A DNA stretch of 55,297 bases from Priapulus caudatus (Eukaryota; Priapulida; Priapulimorpha; Priapulimorphida; Priapulidae). Below the pieces are notes generated by a model, which was not told the origin of the DNA, made no database searches, and was given only the letters and a program-made list of their open reading frames with translations. The stretch covers positions 709,518 to 764,814 of the forward strand of contig NW_014577073.1 in the NCBI RefSeq assembly GCF_000485595.1, in the 5' to 3' direction. Each line of letters starts with the position of its first letter. Position 1 is the stretch's first letter. Both the position numbers and the translations under genes were made by a program. Positions 44,837 to 55,208 of this stretch are shown here, in pieces.

Positions 44837-45250
44837 CGCGTTCACACGTAGCAAGAAATCCGGTATTTAGCGTTCACACGAGGCAAAATGCGCGGTCCAA
44901 GAAATACGGTATCTAAACAGATCCGGTATTTGATGTAAATACGCGGCTTCCCAGACCCCGAATAATTTGCCGTGATTGAGAAATACCGGATCTCTTGGAC
45001 CGCGCATTTCCTCGTGTGAACGCTTAATACCGTATTTCTGAAGCCGCATATTTTATAGACTGGTCCGCGCTCGACAGTTCCAGTGTAACGCGGGTGAACT
45101 GTCGAGCGCGGACCAGCACGTATTTTATTGCAGTTGGTTGGCGGGCATTGTTGTTTGATTTCGACATTGTTCGCTTGATCTGTTAATGAAACAGCTCGCA
45201 GCTCGCAAATACGTGAGTTCTGCGAGGCGCGCGAATCACGTGTGAACGCG
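44837..45250. mobile_element. MITE/foldback-like element with multiple inverted repeats
   Basis: The outer ends CGCGTTCACACGT (44,837) and ACGTGTGAACGCG (ending 45,250) are inverted. Inside, 44,853-44,914 (TAGCGTTCACACGAGG, TGCGCGGTCCAAGA) pairs with 44,978-45,041. AAATACGCGGCTTC (44,937) pairs with GAAGCCGCATATTT (45,040). A perfect 21-bp hairpin occupies 45,060-45,116. The motif GTTCACACG occurs several times. The size (about 410 bp) and non-coding content fit a MITE. No clear target duplication was identified. Confidence 0.6.
45060..45116. repeat. Perfect 21-bp hairpin, 15-base loop
   Basis: CTGGTCCGCGCTCGACAGTT + C (45,060-45,080) is followed by a 15-base loop and the exact reverse complement at 45,096-45,116. 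It lies within the MITE-like element. It could be a DNA palindrome or a transcribed hairpin. Confidence 0.95.
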
Positions 45251-45336
45251 TCGGGCCGCGTATTGTCTCAGATTCGGTATTTCGCGCAAATACCGTATTC
45301 ATGAAAAATACGAGAGGTCTCCGTCAGTGACGAGGC

Positions 45337-45522
45337 TTGTGTGTGTGCGTGGCCCTGCCCTGCCGTGCCTGCATATGCGTGCGTGCGTGCGTGTGTGTTG
45401 TGTGTGCGGGCGTGCGTGCAGTCAGGCTGTGCGTGTGTGCGCGTGGTGTTGTGGCGCACATGCATGCGTGTGATGGTGTGCGCGTGCGTCCGTGCTTGCG
45501 CGCGTGGCGTGTGTATGGCTAG
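45337..45522 (+). repeat. TGCG/TG-rich tract
   Basis: GTGTGTGCG and CGTGCGTGCGTGCG interspersed with unique sequence. Cys/Val-rich frames are artefacts. Confidence 0.85.
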
Positions 45523-45529
45523 AGTCACG

Positions 45530-45990
45530 AAAGCAATGATTGCATTCGCTTTTTATCGCTCAATTTTTTTTCTGCATTTAGCGCAATTTTTACGCAATTT
45601 ATTCGGCAATGACACGCTTTTTGTTCACGCTTTTATTATAGCGTGCTCTGCTAAAAGATACGCTTTTTAGAGCCTTTACCTGACAAGAGCATTATTAAGG
45701 AAAACAATCATTAAATTATAGATCTCTTCCCCAGATCCGAGGAACTCATTAACAATCTGTCGCGTGCTTTTCGCCAATAAGTCCAAATTAAAGGGGATCT
45801 GTGCCGGAGAATTGATGTTAAGCGATGACCAGATACGGCATTGACATGTCCTGGTCTATTGCGCTACACACGGTAATGAATGCAAATGCAATATCTGTCA
45901 TTTTACGTTTTCACGAAGGAATTTCTACGGCCACAGAAGGCTTTTTTCCTACGTGGCCACATTCATGCGGTATTGAACTAAATTCTGCTC
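45530..45990. other. Unique sequence, no gene seen
   Basis: AT-balanced non-repetitive DNA. Nothing was recognised. Confidence 0.45.
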
Positions 45991-46335
45991 GGCCCTCGCT
46001 TCCCCCTCTCCCTCTCACTCTCCCTCTCCCTCCGCTCCCCCTCTCTCGCTCTCCCCCTCTCGCTCTCTGTTCGCCTCCTCACATTCCTCTCTCTCGTCAC
46101 TTCCTCTCTCTGCTCTCTCCTCCTCTTCTTCTCATTCTCCTTTACCCCGTGTGTGTACTCCCGCTCCCATCTCTTGCCTCTCATTTCTCTCTCTCCTCTC
46201 CTGTTTTCTCGTTCACCTTTGCTCCTGAAGTCCTTTATCATCACCTGGTTTTCCTCCTCTATTCTCTCCCTTTCTCTCTCGCTCTCTCTCGATCTCCCTC
46301 TCTCTCCTCTCTCTCCTCTCTGTCTCTACTAACGA
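45991..46335 (+). repeat. CT/CCCTCT polypyrimidine tract
   Basis: TCCCTCTC-type tract with interruptions at about 46,150-46,180 and 46,215-46,240. Leu/Pro/Ser frames (plus) and Arg/Glu frames (minus) are compositional. Confidence 0.9.
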
Positions 46336-46579
46336 GGCACAAAAACCCTCACCGGGCACAGCAACGATAGCACATCATCGGGAGGAGCAGATACTCTATT
46401 GATTTAACATGACATCATTTGTAACGCAGGCAGTTAACATGGTGTCGTCCAATAACGCGCCCACCAATCCCGGAGAACGACAACAGAAATGCTCGCCCAT
46501 GTTTACAGACCTGACGATCTGGCTTCTACGCGACAGCTTACCACCGTACGGAGCTGGCTTCTAAGCGGTGCCTCTATTT

Positions 46580-46905
46580 CTTGAGCCTCCCTGCCTCCTC
46601 CCTCCTCCTCCTCCTCTCCCTCTCCTCTCTCCTTTCTATTCTCCTCCTCTTCCTACCTCCTCTCTGCCCCCTCCCTACCTCCTCCTCCACCTCCACCTCC
46701 TCTTGCTTCTTTTTTCATTCTTTCCTTTTCCTCCATCCTTCCTCCTCCTCCTCCCCTCCATCCTCCTCTCCTCCCTCCTCCTCGTCCTCCTCCTCCGCCT
46801 CCTCTCTTAGCTCCTTTTTCTTTTCTACTTTCCTCCTACTTTAGCTTCTTCCTTCTCCCTTCTCTTCTCCTCCGCCCTCCTACCTCCGCCTACCTCCTCG
46901 AATGG
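46580..46905 (+). repeat. CCTCCT polypyrimidine tract
   Basis: A CTCCTCCTCC-rich segment of about 325 bases, followed by a C-run-rich stretch (CCCCTCCCCCTCCCCCCCC, about 46,955-46,975). The minus strand is a G-rich polypurine. Confidence 0.92.
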
Positions 46906-46975
46906 CGTACAGTGTCCGGGAGTGCCGACTGTGGGCGGTAATCGCCCTCCCTGTCCCCTCCCCCTCCCCCCCCGG

Positions 46976-47460
46976 CCTCCGCTCGCTCCACTCGCCATGC
47001 TTTCTCCTCGACGCCGGCTGCCGTGGCAGCGAATATAACACCTTTATACGAACGACACAGTTTAGCGAGGAGGTGAGTGAATCGGATTACGTATACCTTC
47101 AGACGTCGGCCCGTTACACGACAGCGCACTAATGAACCCGTATTGAAGGCACAAGCGACGCCTGTCGTCCGCCCGTCGTTCCGTCGGGGGGCCGAAGTGA
47201 AGTGATGAGATTCTCGGCCGATTGTTAAATGGGCAGTCGTAATGCGTTCCGAGGCATGTCTAAGAATCGTCGCAAATTGCTCTGATGCGATCGCGCCACT
47301 TATTACTTCGATAAGTTCGGTGCGATGCCGTACTCTCGCTATTCTCCCCCCTTCTTCTTCTCTTTCCCCTTTCTCTTCCTCTTCTCTTCCTCCTCTTTGC
47401 ATCCCCTTTACTCACCTCACAACGGGAGCCGTTGCGTAGTTTTCCACCGACGTCGGTGGG
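46976..47460. other. CpG-rich unique sequence with a short CT tract
   Basis: Frames on both strands overlap in GC-rich DNA; the CT tract is at 47,345-47,405. A minus frame (46,890-47,402) is partly Glu/Arg-rich because of flanking tracts. I cannot support an exon here. Confidence 0.4.
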
Positions 47461-47472
47461 GAGAGAGAGAGA

Positions 47473-47655
47473 ACATGCGCGTGCGTGCGTGCGTGCGTGC
47501 GTGGGTGCATGAGGTGATTGCGTTGTGCGTGCGTGCGAGACGTGTGATGAGGTTGACGTGTAGATGCGTGCGTGCGTGCGATGCGTGTGCATAGCGTGAT
47601 CCAGAGAGCGTGTAAGTGCGTGTCGCGTAAGCGTGCTTGCGCGCGCAGACTTTAA
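47473..47655 (+). repeat. TGCG-rich tract
   Basis: GCGTGCGTGCGTGCGTGCG followed by related degenerate GTGCG motifs. Confidence 0.88.
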
Positions 47656-47699
47656 TCGCATGCATACTTGGGTGTGTACCTGATTGGTACGCGTGTGTT

Positions 47700-47793
47700 C
47701 GGCGAGCCCGCGCGCGCGCGCGCGCGACGTGTGTGTGTTGGTGTGTGTGTGTGTAGTAAGGATTGTGTGGGTGTGTGTGTGTGTGTTTGTCTT

Positions 47794-47849
<56 letters not shown>

Positions 47850-47890
47850 TAGTGTGGTGTGTGGTGGTGTGTGTGTGATGTGTTGGTAAC
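47700..47890 (+). repeat. (GC)n and (GT)n tract
   Basis: A CGCGCGCGCG run (about 47,710-47,727) is followed by (GT)n, with its longest uninterrupted part at about 47,798-47,844. It is alternating purine-pyrimidine and Z-DNA-prone. Confidence 0.95.
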
Positions 47891-49060
47891 TGTCTTTGCA
47901 CGTGTTAAGAAGATAGTATCAAGCGAGGCTTAATAGATAGGGTGTTTGGTGACCAGTAGTCTCCGCGTAGACCGCAGCGTCCGCGCATATTGGTCGCTGC
48001 ATTGATGTTAAAGATTGGATAAGCGGGTTTTAGGTTACGGCATTTCAGGTCATTGTGAAATGGGGGTAGAAAGCGGTCTGGGAGAATCGGTACATGTGCG
48101 TTCAGAATGTAAGAGTGGGGGAAATAATATAGTGTAGCAACGCCTAATTGTCATTCTGCGACCGCTTTAGCATCAGTCCACACACAAGCTGAATTTTACA
48201 CTATTTGCCAGCGATGGACGCGGCCCGCGGCTATCATATACACCCCGGCAGTGGCGAGATTATCTGATGACACCACACCACTGTTGACAAATTGTTGATC
48301 CCGTACAACTTACTCAGATCATAGTGATTCATATATATTATTATTGCCTTTTTCACATTCTTGTAACAGGATAATTTCGGCATAGTAGTGAAAGGGAGAG
48401 ATCAAATAATATTATAGAATCGATAGGTTTAAGGTGAATGCTGCGTCAGTGGTCAAAAGATAGGCATAGCATCGAAGTTGACAACATACCATAGGTATAA
48501 AAAGTTTGAGAGGAAAAAGTCAATTAACTAAAATAGGAAATAAGCAATATGAATAAGAGAGAAACAAAATATATCATTTACATACTATATGAAGCGTAAT
48601 CTACATACTTGTGTGTCAAAAAGAAAAAAAAAAACAAAGCCTCTTATTATCAATACTAATATTCTTAATGCCCATAAAATACATCCTTTTTTGGGACACA
48701 TACTGGTTGTCTAACGTACAGTATAAAATATAATACATCTCTTGGCGTAGCATCTTGGTATGTACAAGAACAAGAGCTTATTATTTATATATAACTAATG
48801 TTCCTAATGTCCTAAATAACATACAGTTTTAAATTGAACATTTCTGGCTGTCTTTACGTACAAAAAATATATATACATATTTTACATATATATGGAACGT
48901 AGATCACAATTGTGTAATAAGTAAGTAACACGAGCAAGCGCATTTATATAATATATAACCTAACCAATGGTCTAAATAACACGCACTAATTTAATTTACA
49001 ATTGATTATTACTGCTGATCTAAAGGAATGCTACTATAATCCTGTTTAAAATTTTACTGT
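47891..49060. other. AT-rich unique DNA downstream of the LINE relic
   Basis: No gene was recognised. The 48.3-49.06 kb part is strongly AT-rich and lies on the 3' side of the minus-strand LINE remnant. It may include its 3' UTR, but the end of the element cannot be placed. Confidence 0.4.
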
Positions 49061-49066
49061 TTGTGG

Positions 49067-49902
49067 CGAGGTTTTAAATTTGAAGCAGGAATGTTTCCCC
49101 ATGTCCTTGAGGCCGCAGAGACAATAAAATCGAGATAGACAAGTTTGGCTCCTGGAGGCAAGGTCTGTGTAGATTACCCTTTTGAGGCATACCTAGTGTT
49201 GTGATTAATAGTATTATGTAAAGCAGAAGGAAATTAGATCCAATAAGCTGCAGGAATATCCGTTTTAACATACTTGAGATTGTTGTGTCAAGAGTGAGAT
49301 TTTTGAAGTTCTATAAACATTATCAAGATTAGAATGTCCTGAAGGTTGATAGTGGGGTAAGCACTTTCATCTTTATTTAGCAAGAAAGGGAACGCAATAC
49401 ATTTATCGTTCTTGGTTTTGATTTGTTGTAATCGGAGTTTGGTAGGCGTCCCCCAGCATCATTAGGCCATAAATTAATCTATGTGGTATATGAAGGTAAT
49501 AATAAAAGTTGTCCCAGGGTGGCTAATCATAAACATATTGGCCTATTTGTCTTAGAATACCTATATTTTGACCATTAGTTATTATGTCTTAATTCTGTTG
49601 CACTCCCACCGTGTAAAGGTCATCAAAACACACCAAATATTATAATCTGCTGTTCCCTTTCTCTCTTACAATCGTCACGTTTATTGAAATAAATACGGCC
49701 TTTTTCCTAAAGGGAAGTTAATGAGCATGTATTTTGTCTTCTTGAAGTTAATTGAAAGTTTGTTCACAGCACAGTATTCTAAGACATTTGCAAGCTCATC
49801 GTTTATAACTTTTTCTAATTCATTTAAATCTTTTGAGGAATAAAAAATATTGGTATCATCTGCAAACATTTTAAATAATGCTCGGCTACAAACTAGATAC
49901 AC
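49067..49902 (-). pseudogene. Degenerate non-LTR retrotransposon (LINE) reverse transcriptase, 3' half
   Basis: The minus strand encodes the back half of a LINE reverse transcriptase, broken by stops and frameshifts. The first block (49,902-49,681) contains the catalytic FADD box (FADDTNIFYSSKDLNE) and KLSINFKKTKYM, as in jockey/CR1-type enzymes. Further blocks follow in the expected order in different frames. They are WECNRIKT (about 49,610), NIGILRQIGQYVYD (about 49,550), NFYYYLHIPHRLIYG (about 49,495), KTKNDKCIAFPFL (about 49,420) and NLDNVYRTSKI (about 49,330). The last two are NTRYASKGN (about 49,200) and SAASRTWGNIPASNLK (about 49,120). These match the thumb and C-terminal region of the family from general knowledge. 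The palm and everything upstream is missing (5' truncation near 49,895), the usual fate of LINE copies. It is inactive. Clade assignment is tentative. Confidence 0.85.
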
Positions 49903-50053
49903 ATGGTGGCGGCACCACTGCCCGTGTCAATTTGCAATGAATAACATTTAAATATACACCGTGGCCGTATCACTACATTAGTTTGGGCAACAGTCGGCAA
50001 AGAACAAACAACACATTAAGCAGAACTTGGTTTCAACACAGCTGCTAAACAGC

Positions 50054-50645
50054 TGTTCCACCCTGAACATATGCACATTGGCCGGAATGAAGATATGTCC
50101 AGAAGACTAATGACCGCCTGTTTGTAAATCTATCGGACATTCTACGTCATTACCTACGTCATACCTATGCCACCTACGTTGGGCACCCACGTGGCCGAGG
50201 GGGGGGCGTAAACACAGTCCCACTCATTCCTCGTCATTGGCTGTTCCCTCGATCCCACTCTAGAAACTGACCATCGCCCATAATTCCAACCCTCTACCGT
50301 CCCTGTAGTCGGCAGTGATTGGTAGAATACATATTTGGTAAGGGTTTCACGGCTCAGTTTACGAAGGGAGGTATAAGAGAGCTCGCGCGGAAGAAACGGG
50401 GCTCTCGTAGACTCATCCCTCTGTTGTTTTGATTGTCTGTGCATTTTAAAAACCTGTAGTCAACCCTGTGTGACTTGTACCGATTTTGTAAGTATTCAAT
50501 AGTGAAACGGCAGTTGTAACATACATCCTTTCTACTCTCATTTTATTATCGTATTCGTAAGTTTAGTCAAGCAAGTACACGGCGCACACAGCTCGCAAGC
50601 TACCGCGCACAGTTGTCTGGCAGCAGAAATAACCCAGCGACTACA
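50054..50645 (+). mobile_element. Candidate solo LTR (BEL/Pao-like) with promoter signals
   Basis: The proposed LTR begins TGTTCCACCC and ends GACTACA, directly before TTGGTGCCGTGACCAGGAT, a leader sequence I associate with BEL/Pao elements. Inside are two inverted CCAAT boxes (ATTGG at 50,236 and 50,318) and a TATAAGAG box at 50,372, an ordered promoter layout. No internal gag-pol and no downstream LTR are present before the window ends, so it is truncated. The left boundary is a guess. The antisense frame at 50,154-50,444 is not a gene. Confidence 0.4.
50372..50379 (+). promoter_or_regulatory. TATA box of the candidate LTR
   Basis: TATAAGAG lies 54 bases after an ATTGG (inverted CCAAT) box and 136 bases after another. 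Spacing and order suit an RNA polymerase II promoter reading to the right. Confidence 0.4.
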
Positions 50646-50715
50646 TTGGTGCCGTGACCAGGATTACATTGGTTGCCGTCGACCAGGACTACATTGGTGC
50701 CGTGACCAGGATTAC
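50641..50715 (+). repeat. Primer-binding-like motif in three tandem copies
   Basis: TACATTGGTGCCGTGACCAG is followed by two further copies spaced about 26-27 bases apart. The middle one carries two one-base insertions (TTGGTTGCCGTCGACC). The motif is what would normally be a single primer-binding region after an LTR. Confidence 0.8.
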
Positions 50716-50911
50716 AATAGGACAGGGATGTAGGAGTCGAGGATTCGGGTTCTGGTCGCGGAAGGAGGCACACGCGCGTATGTGCGTGTGCGCGGGTCTT
50801 TGTCTGTGTGTAAGGAGATGTGATGTGTGTAAGATATTAAAGGTTGTACAGTTTACCACACAAGTTTGGATCTACTTCATCATTTCTACATGAACGCTCA
50901 TTCCAACGTTA

Positions 50912-50913
<2 letters not shown>
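50716..50913. other. Short unique leader-like sequence
   Basis: Non-repetitive, with some CACGCG/GTGCG. If the LTR call is right, this would be what is left of the element's internal leader. Confidence 0.3.
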
Positions 50914-50969
<56 letters not shown>

Positions 50970-50975
50970 GTGTGT
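50914..50975 (+). repeat. (TG)n microsatellite
   Basis: About 50 uninterrupted bases of GTGTGT, then TGCGTGTGTG. Confidence 0.97.
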
Positions 50976-51164
50976 TGTATGCGCGAATGCGTCTGAGCGC
51001 GCGTGCGTGCGATGCGCTGTGGGGTTTTGTTTTTAGGGGAGCATTACGTAAGGGGAGACGGATTAGTGCTGTTAGAGCTACGCGACTAATATTTCATCCG
51101 CTCACAGCGCCTAGGGCAATCCGATTCCAGAGCAAACGTATGGCTGTTTCAATTTTGCATAGTA

Positions 51165-51480
51165 TGTGTGAGAGAGAACAATAGAGATACGAGCGAGAGA
51201 GAGAGAGAGAGAAAGAGCGAGAGATGATGAGCGAGAGAAGGTTAGACAGACAATGAGATCGGGAGAGAGGAAGCGAGCAAGAGAAGGTAAGACAGACGGA
51301 CAAACAGGCAGACAGAAACAAAAAGAGGGGGGGACTAAGTGAGGTTGTAAGAATGCGTGAATAGAGACTGACAGAAGCGCGAAATTGTCTTGAGAGAGAA
51401 CGAGGAAAAATTGAGAGAATGAGAAAGGTGCAGTGAAAGAGAAAGGTAGTGAGTGAGCAAAAAAAAATAGAGACGAAAAA
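51165..51480 (+). repeat. Degenerate GA-rich polypurine segment
   Basis: GAGAGAGAGAGA (51,195-51,215) grades into purine-rich sequence with AGACAGAC motifs. Leu/Ser minus frames are artefacts. Confidence 0.85.
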
Positions 51481-52490
51481 AGTAATGGCGTCCGATTGCC
51501 TCCTCTTCATCGCGGAAACGTGGGCAGACATCGCAGCAGAGCACCCGGTGACGAGGCGCGGTAATAGATCTGTTAGCGAGTGTAGCGTGAGCTTTTATGT
51601 CGATCGCCACGTCGCTGTAAATCACGCTTCCCTCCAATCTGTGGCTGAAGTTTTCTTTCATGGCTTCCGGAAGTAAGTGCAAGGCTAGCTTCGGAGAAAA
51701 ACCCTGCGAGAAGCGCATCAGCGGCTGTACGAATCACGGGGGAATAGCTATGGAAACCCAGATCACATGCGAGAGACCGTGCAGCATCACGCCTCGATCA
51801 CACCCTCTCGTTGCAACGAGATATGCGTCACGACATTGTGCGTGCAACTATCGTGTTACAAATCCGAGTTTTGCTATACGGCTGCAGCAAACAAAAAAAA
51901 AAAAAAATAAAGGATCACGATATTTTATCAAAAAAGGAACGGCGATGCGTGTAAAGTAACCGATGTCGTATGTAACCGATGGCGTCTGTGACAAGCAGAG
52001 GTGTGCATTGCACATGCGGTGACGTCGTGCGCGAATTAATTTGCCTAATCAGAGGCGCATTCTAGCTAACGATACGCAAACCCTTGTGATTCGGTGTGGG
52101 GGAGGGGAGTAACATGGAGTGAGTCGTCGCTCTCAGATTTCCTGCACTCGTCTACGGTTTGGCACCTAGAGGGTTTCACTCGCGCCGCGCACTCACATAT
52201 TTTTTAATATTCAATTTCAGAAGCCAGAAGCCACGGCGTCGTGATTCCAATCTTTGTCGCTGGATTCGCGCTTCTCGTTTTGTTAGTCGCCCGCGACGGA
52301 CGTCTACCCCTTGTGCCGAACCGTAGATGCGCGCGTCGAGAGGCAGTCTATTTTGTTGCGGCGTGTTTCAATTTCTGTGTCGCAGGCGCGGCGTGAAATA
52401 GACGAATCAGCGGGTAATTATGCCGGATAATGCTGTAAATTGCAGTCGTATAGGTTCTGGAAGGATGCTCGGCACGGCTGCTCTCTGCTT
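51481..52490. other. Unique sequence, two unexplained plus-strand frames
   Basis: Frames at 51,449-51,676 (75 codons) and 51,660-51,959 (99 codons) have mixed composition but no recognised domain or splice context. A poly-A run (15 A) is at about 51,893. I do not call either a gene. Confidence 0.35.
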
Positions 52491-52593
52491 TTATGTGATG
52501 TGTGTGAGTACGCGTGCGCGTTCGTGTGCGTGCGCGTGCGTGTGTGTGTGAACCTGTGGTGCCTGGTGCTTGTGTGTGAGCGAGAGAGAGGAG

Positions 52594-52765
52594 GCGTGCG
52601 TGCGTGTATGCGTGCGTCCGTTCATGTGAAAAGTGCTGACGTGCGTGCGTGCGTGTATGCGTGCGTCCGTTCATATGAAAAGTATGGACGTGCGTGCGTG
52701 TATGCGTGCATCTGTTCACGTGAAATGTGTGGACGTGCGTGCGTGCGTGCGCAAGCGTTTATATG
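52594..52765 (+). repeat. 49-bp TGCG-containing minisatellite, about 3.5 copies
   Basis: The unit is GTGCGTGCGTGTATGCGTGC, then GTCCGTTCATGTGAAAAGTG, then CTGACGTGC. GTCCGTTCAT recurs at 52,616 and 52,665 (49 apart) and as ATCTGTTCAC at 52,710. It is preceded by TGCG-rich sequence (52,505-52,555). Confidence 0.9.
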
Positions 52766-52799
52766 CGGAAGTGTTTGTACGTGAAAAGTGTGTGTCCGT

Positions 52800-53610
52800 A
52801 CGTGCGTGTAGGCAGTTATTGATCGATTTCATCGCTGCGAATGCAAAAACTTGCTTTCTCGTGCTCGGGGCCGATATAAACAAGCTACGATCACTGCCAT
52901 TTTTACAATCTGCTCGAGCGAGTTAAAAACAACTTCGACGTCGATGGGAGTCGTGTAAGATTCGCTCGCCAGCGAACCCCAATTACATTGGCGGGCAAAT
53001 CCTACGTGTTAACTCGGATCTTCAATTTCTGGATGGCCGGCGGCTGTGATTGGCCAATATGAGAACGTAATTCGCATCGACGCCCGCGCGCGAGGCAGCG
53101 TGGGGCAAGCAGGAGAGTTAAGTATTGCATTGCGTGCGTCTCGTGGTTTACCTGTATTACCTACTGAAGTTAAGATTGCTCCTGACACGCGCACACGAAT
53201 ATAATTTAGGAGATTGATGGATAGAAAACCCCCGCTCCCAAAATCGCAAAACCCAAGATTGTGCGAAAATCAAATCGCCGTGTAGAACCGTAAACCGTGA
53301 AATCAGCGCGAGCACGCGGAAGGTCACGCACGCCGCTGAGCATGGCGTATTTGTTTGTTAAAAGCTCTAATCCTCCGTGTTTATTGTCATCTCGAGTGGC
53401 AACGATGAAATCTTTGTCTAAACGCGCGTCGCCTAAAACGCTCGGTGGCACTCTTTTTCCCGCGCACTGAATAGCAGCGACTTTCTTGCTTCGATGGCGC
53501 TCGGTCGCGCCGATACTATATAGAGTAGAATCGAGCCGAACTCACTCAGCAGCTAGCAGACGATGCGTGTCACACGGTGAACGTCGGCTAGAGCGATCAC
53601 CGTGTACGCC
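52800..53610. other. Unique sequence, no supported gene
   Basis: GC-balanced non-repetitive DNA with 60-80 codon frames in several phases. Nothing was recognised. Confidence 0.4.
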
Positions 53611-53617
53611 ATAGCTA

Positions 53618-53930
53618 CAGCATGAATGACCTTAGCTTCATCATGAATGACCTTAACTACTGTATAGATGACCTCAGATACAGCATGTATGACCTTAGCT
53701 ACAGCATGAATGACCTTAGCTACAGCATGAATGACCTTAACTACTGTATAGATGACCTTAGATGCAGCATTAATGACCTCAGATACAGCATGCATGACCT
53801 TAACTACTGTATAGATGACCTCAGATACAGCATGTATGACCTTAGCCACAGCATGCATGACCTTAGCCACAGCATGCATGACCTTAGCTACAGCATCATT
53901 ACTTTATATACAGCATGGATGACCTCGGAT
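53618..53930 (+). repeat. 21-bp minisatellite, about 15 units, open on both strands
   Basis: The unit is CAGCATGAATGACCTTAGCT + A, with variant CTGTATAGATGACCTCAGAT + A. The variant occupies units 3, 7 and 10. The period is exactly 21 until a one-base loss near 53,900. The plus frame reads NDLSYSM/DDLRYSM/NDLNYCI and the minus frame reads (V/A)IHAVAK/VIYTVVK. Because 21 is a multiple of three, either strand can stay open without selection, so coding status is doubtful. RATGACSTTA in the unit resembles the 21-bp array at 26.25 kb. Confidence 0.95.
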
Positions 53931-54570
53931 TTTGGACAGTACAGCATTCATTATCAAAATGACTTTAAATGCTCTTTAATTGCACGTTGGCATTTGCACG
54001 AAAGATGCTTCTTTACTTTGCCGGCTGTTTTTTTCCACAGGCACGTGTTTACACGTAGATATGTTGCGTATACTTTGTATAATGTGACCAACGCGCTTCA
54101 GTTTTACGCGAGCGATGCTTGTTTACTTTAACTTTGTTTACTGTAACCAACGCGCTTTCACATTCAGACGAGTGACGACGCTTGTTTACTTTGTTTACCG
54201 GATTTCAGTAGGTGCATCGATCGTACGCGTGTCTGTCCACCTGCTTTGTTAGACTCCCGGATGTATAAGGCAACCGGATTGTACCGCCTCGCGCAGTACA
54301 AATTAATTGCTGTTACTCGCAATCATGTTCAATCAATACGCCAGTCAGCATTGATGCTAATTGCGGGCGCTAATGACACCGCGCAGCGAGCAGATGATCG
54401 CTGTTTGCACGGCCTCCTCGGAACCTGCCAAGCACACTGCGACTCGATTTGATTCCATCTTTTGCTAAGCTGCCCGAGGCGAGCCGAGTGGGATTGTGGC
54501 GAAGTGCGAGAGAGAGAGCGCGCGCGCAAATCCCAGCCGACGACGTTCACGCGCATCTGCTCGCTGATGT
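53931..54570. other. Unique sequence, no gene seen
   Basis: Contains two imperfect copies of a TTTGTTTAC...CAACGCGCTT motif (about 54,060-54,200). No supported gene. Confidence 0.4.
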
Positions 54571-54577
54571 TTTTGCT

Positions 54578-54655
54578 ATCGTCGTCGTCGTCGTCACCGT
54601 CGTCGTCATTGTCACCGTCGCCGTCGTCGTCGTCGTCTGCGGGGGGGGGGGGATG
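54578..54655 (+). repeat. (GTC)n-rich tract followed by a G-run
   Basis: TCGTCGTCGTCGTCACCGTC-type repeat, then CTGC and about 12 G. The minus frame is Asp-rich and the plus frame Ser/Val-rich; no exon evidence. Confidence 0.88.
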
Positions 54656-54659
54656 ACAT

Positions 54660-55080
54660 GCTCTTTGCATTTTGCTCGCCTACTGTCCTGTAATTGTCAT
54701 ATAAACCAAACGTAGCTGTCACCTCCTATCAAGTAATAATCACTTAGCTATAAAATAGGTATCACATTAAAAATAACGTCATGTTTGTTTATTTTGCTTG
54801 TTTTTGCCTGTATTAATACATTTATATACAATTGAGCGATGAGATCTTGTCAGAATATTCGTCCAATTAGTGAGTATGTTGTCATTATAATTACCCGCTA
54901 TTATGCTGATATTATGCTTCACCTCGATTTCATGAGCCATAACTAGCTCATCAGCTGTGATACCGTGCCTTCATTACTGCGCGTATTACAAACGAACGCA
55001 AATTTTGAAATTACACTCGCAAATTAGCTTGGGACCTTACTTTCATGTATTCTTCATTATAAAACACACTCTGTCTCCCA
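54660..55080. other. AT-rich unique sequence
   Basis: Nothing recognised. Confidence 0.45.
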
Positions 55081-55147
55081 TGCACACACACGCCAATACA
55101 GGCGCACACACTCGCAGACAGATACGTATCCCTCCCTCCACCAAACA

Positions 55148-55208
<61 letters not shown>

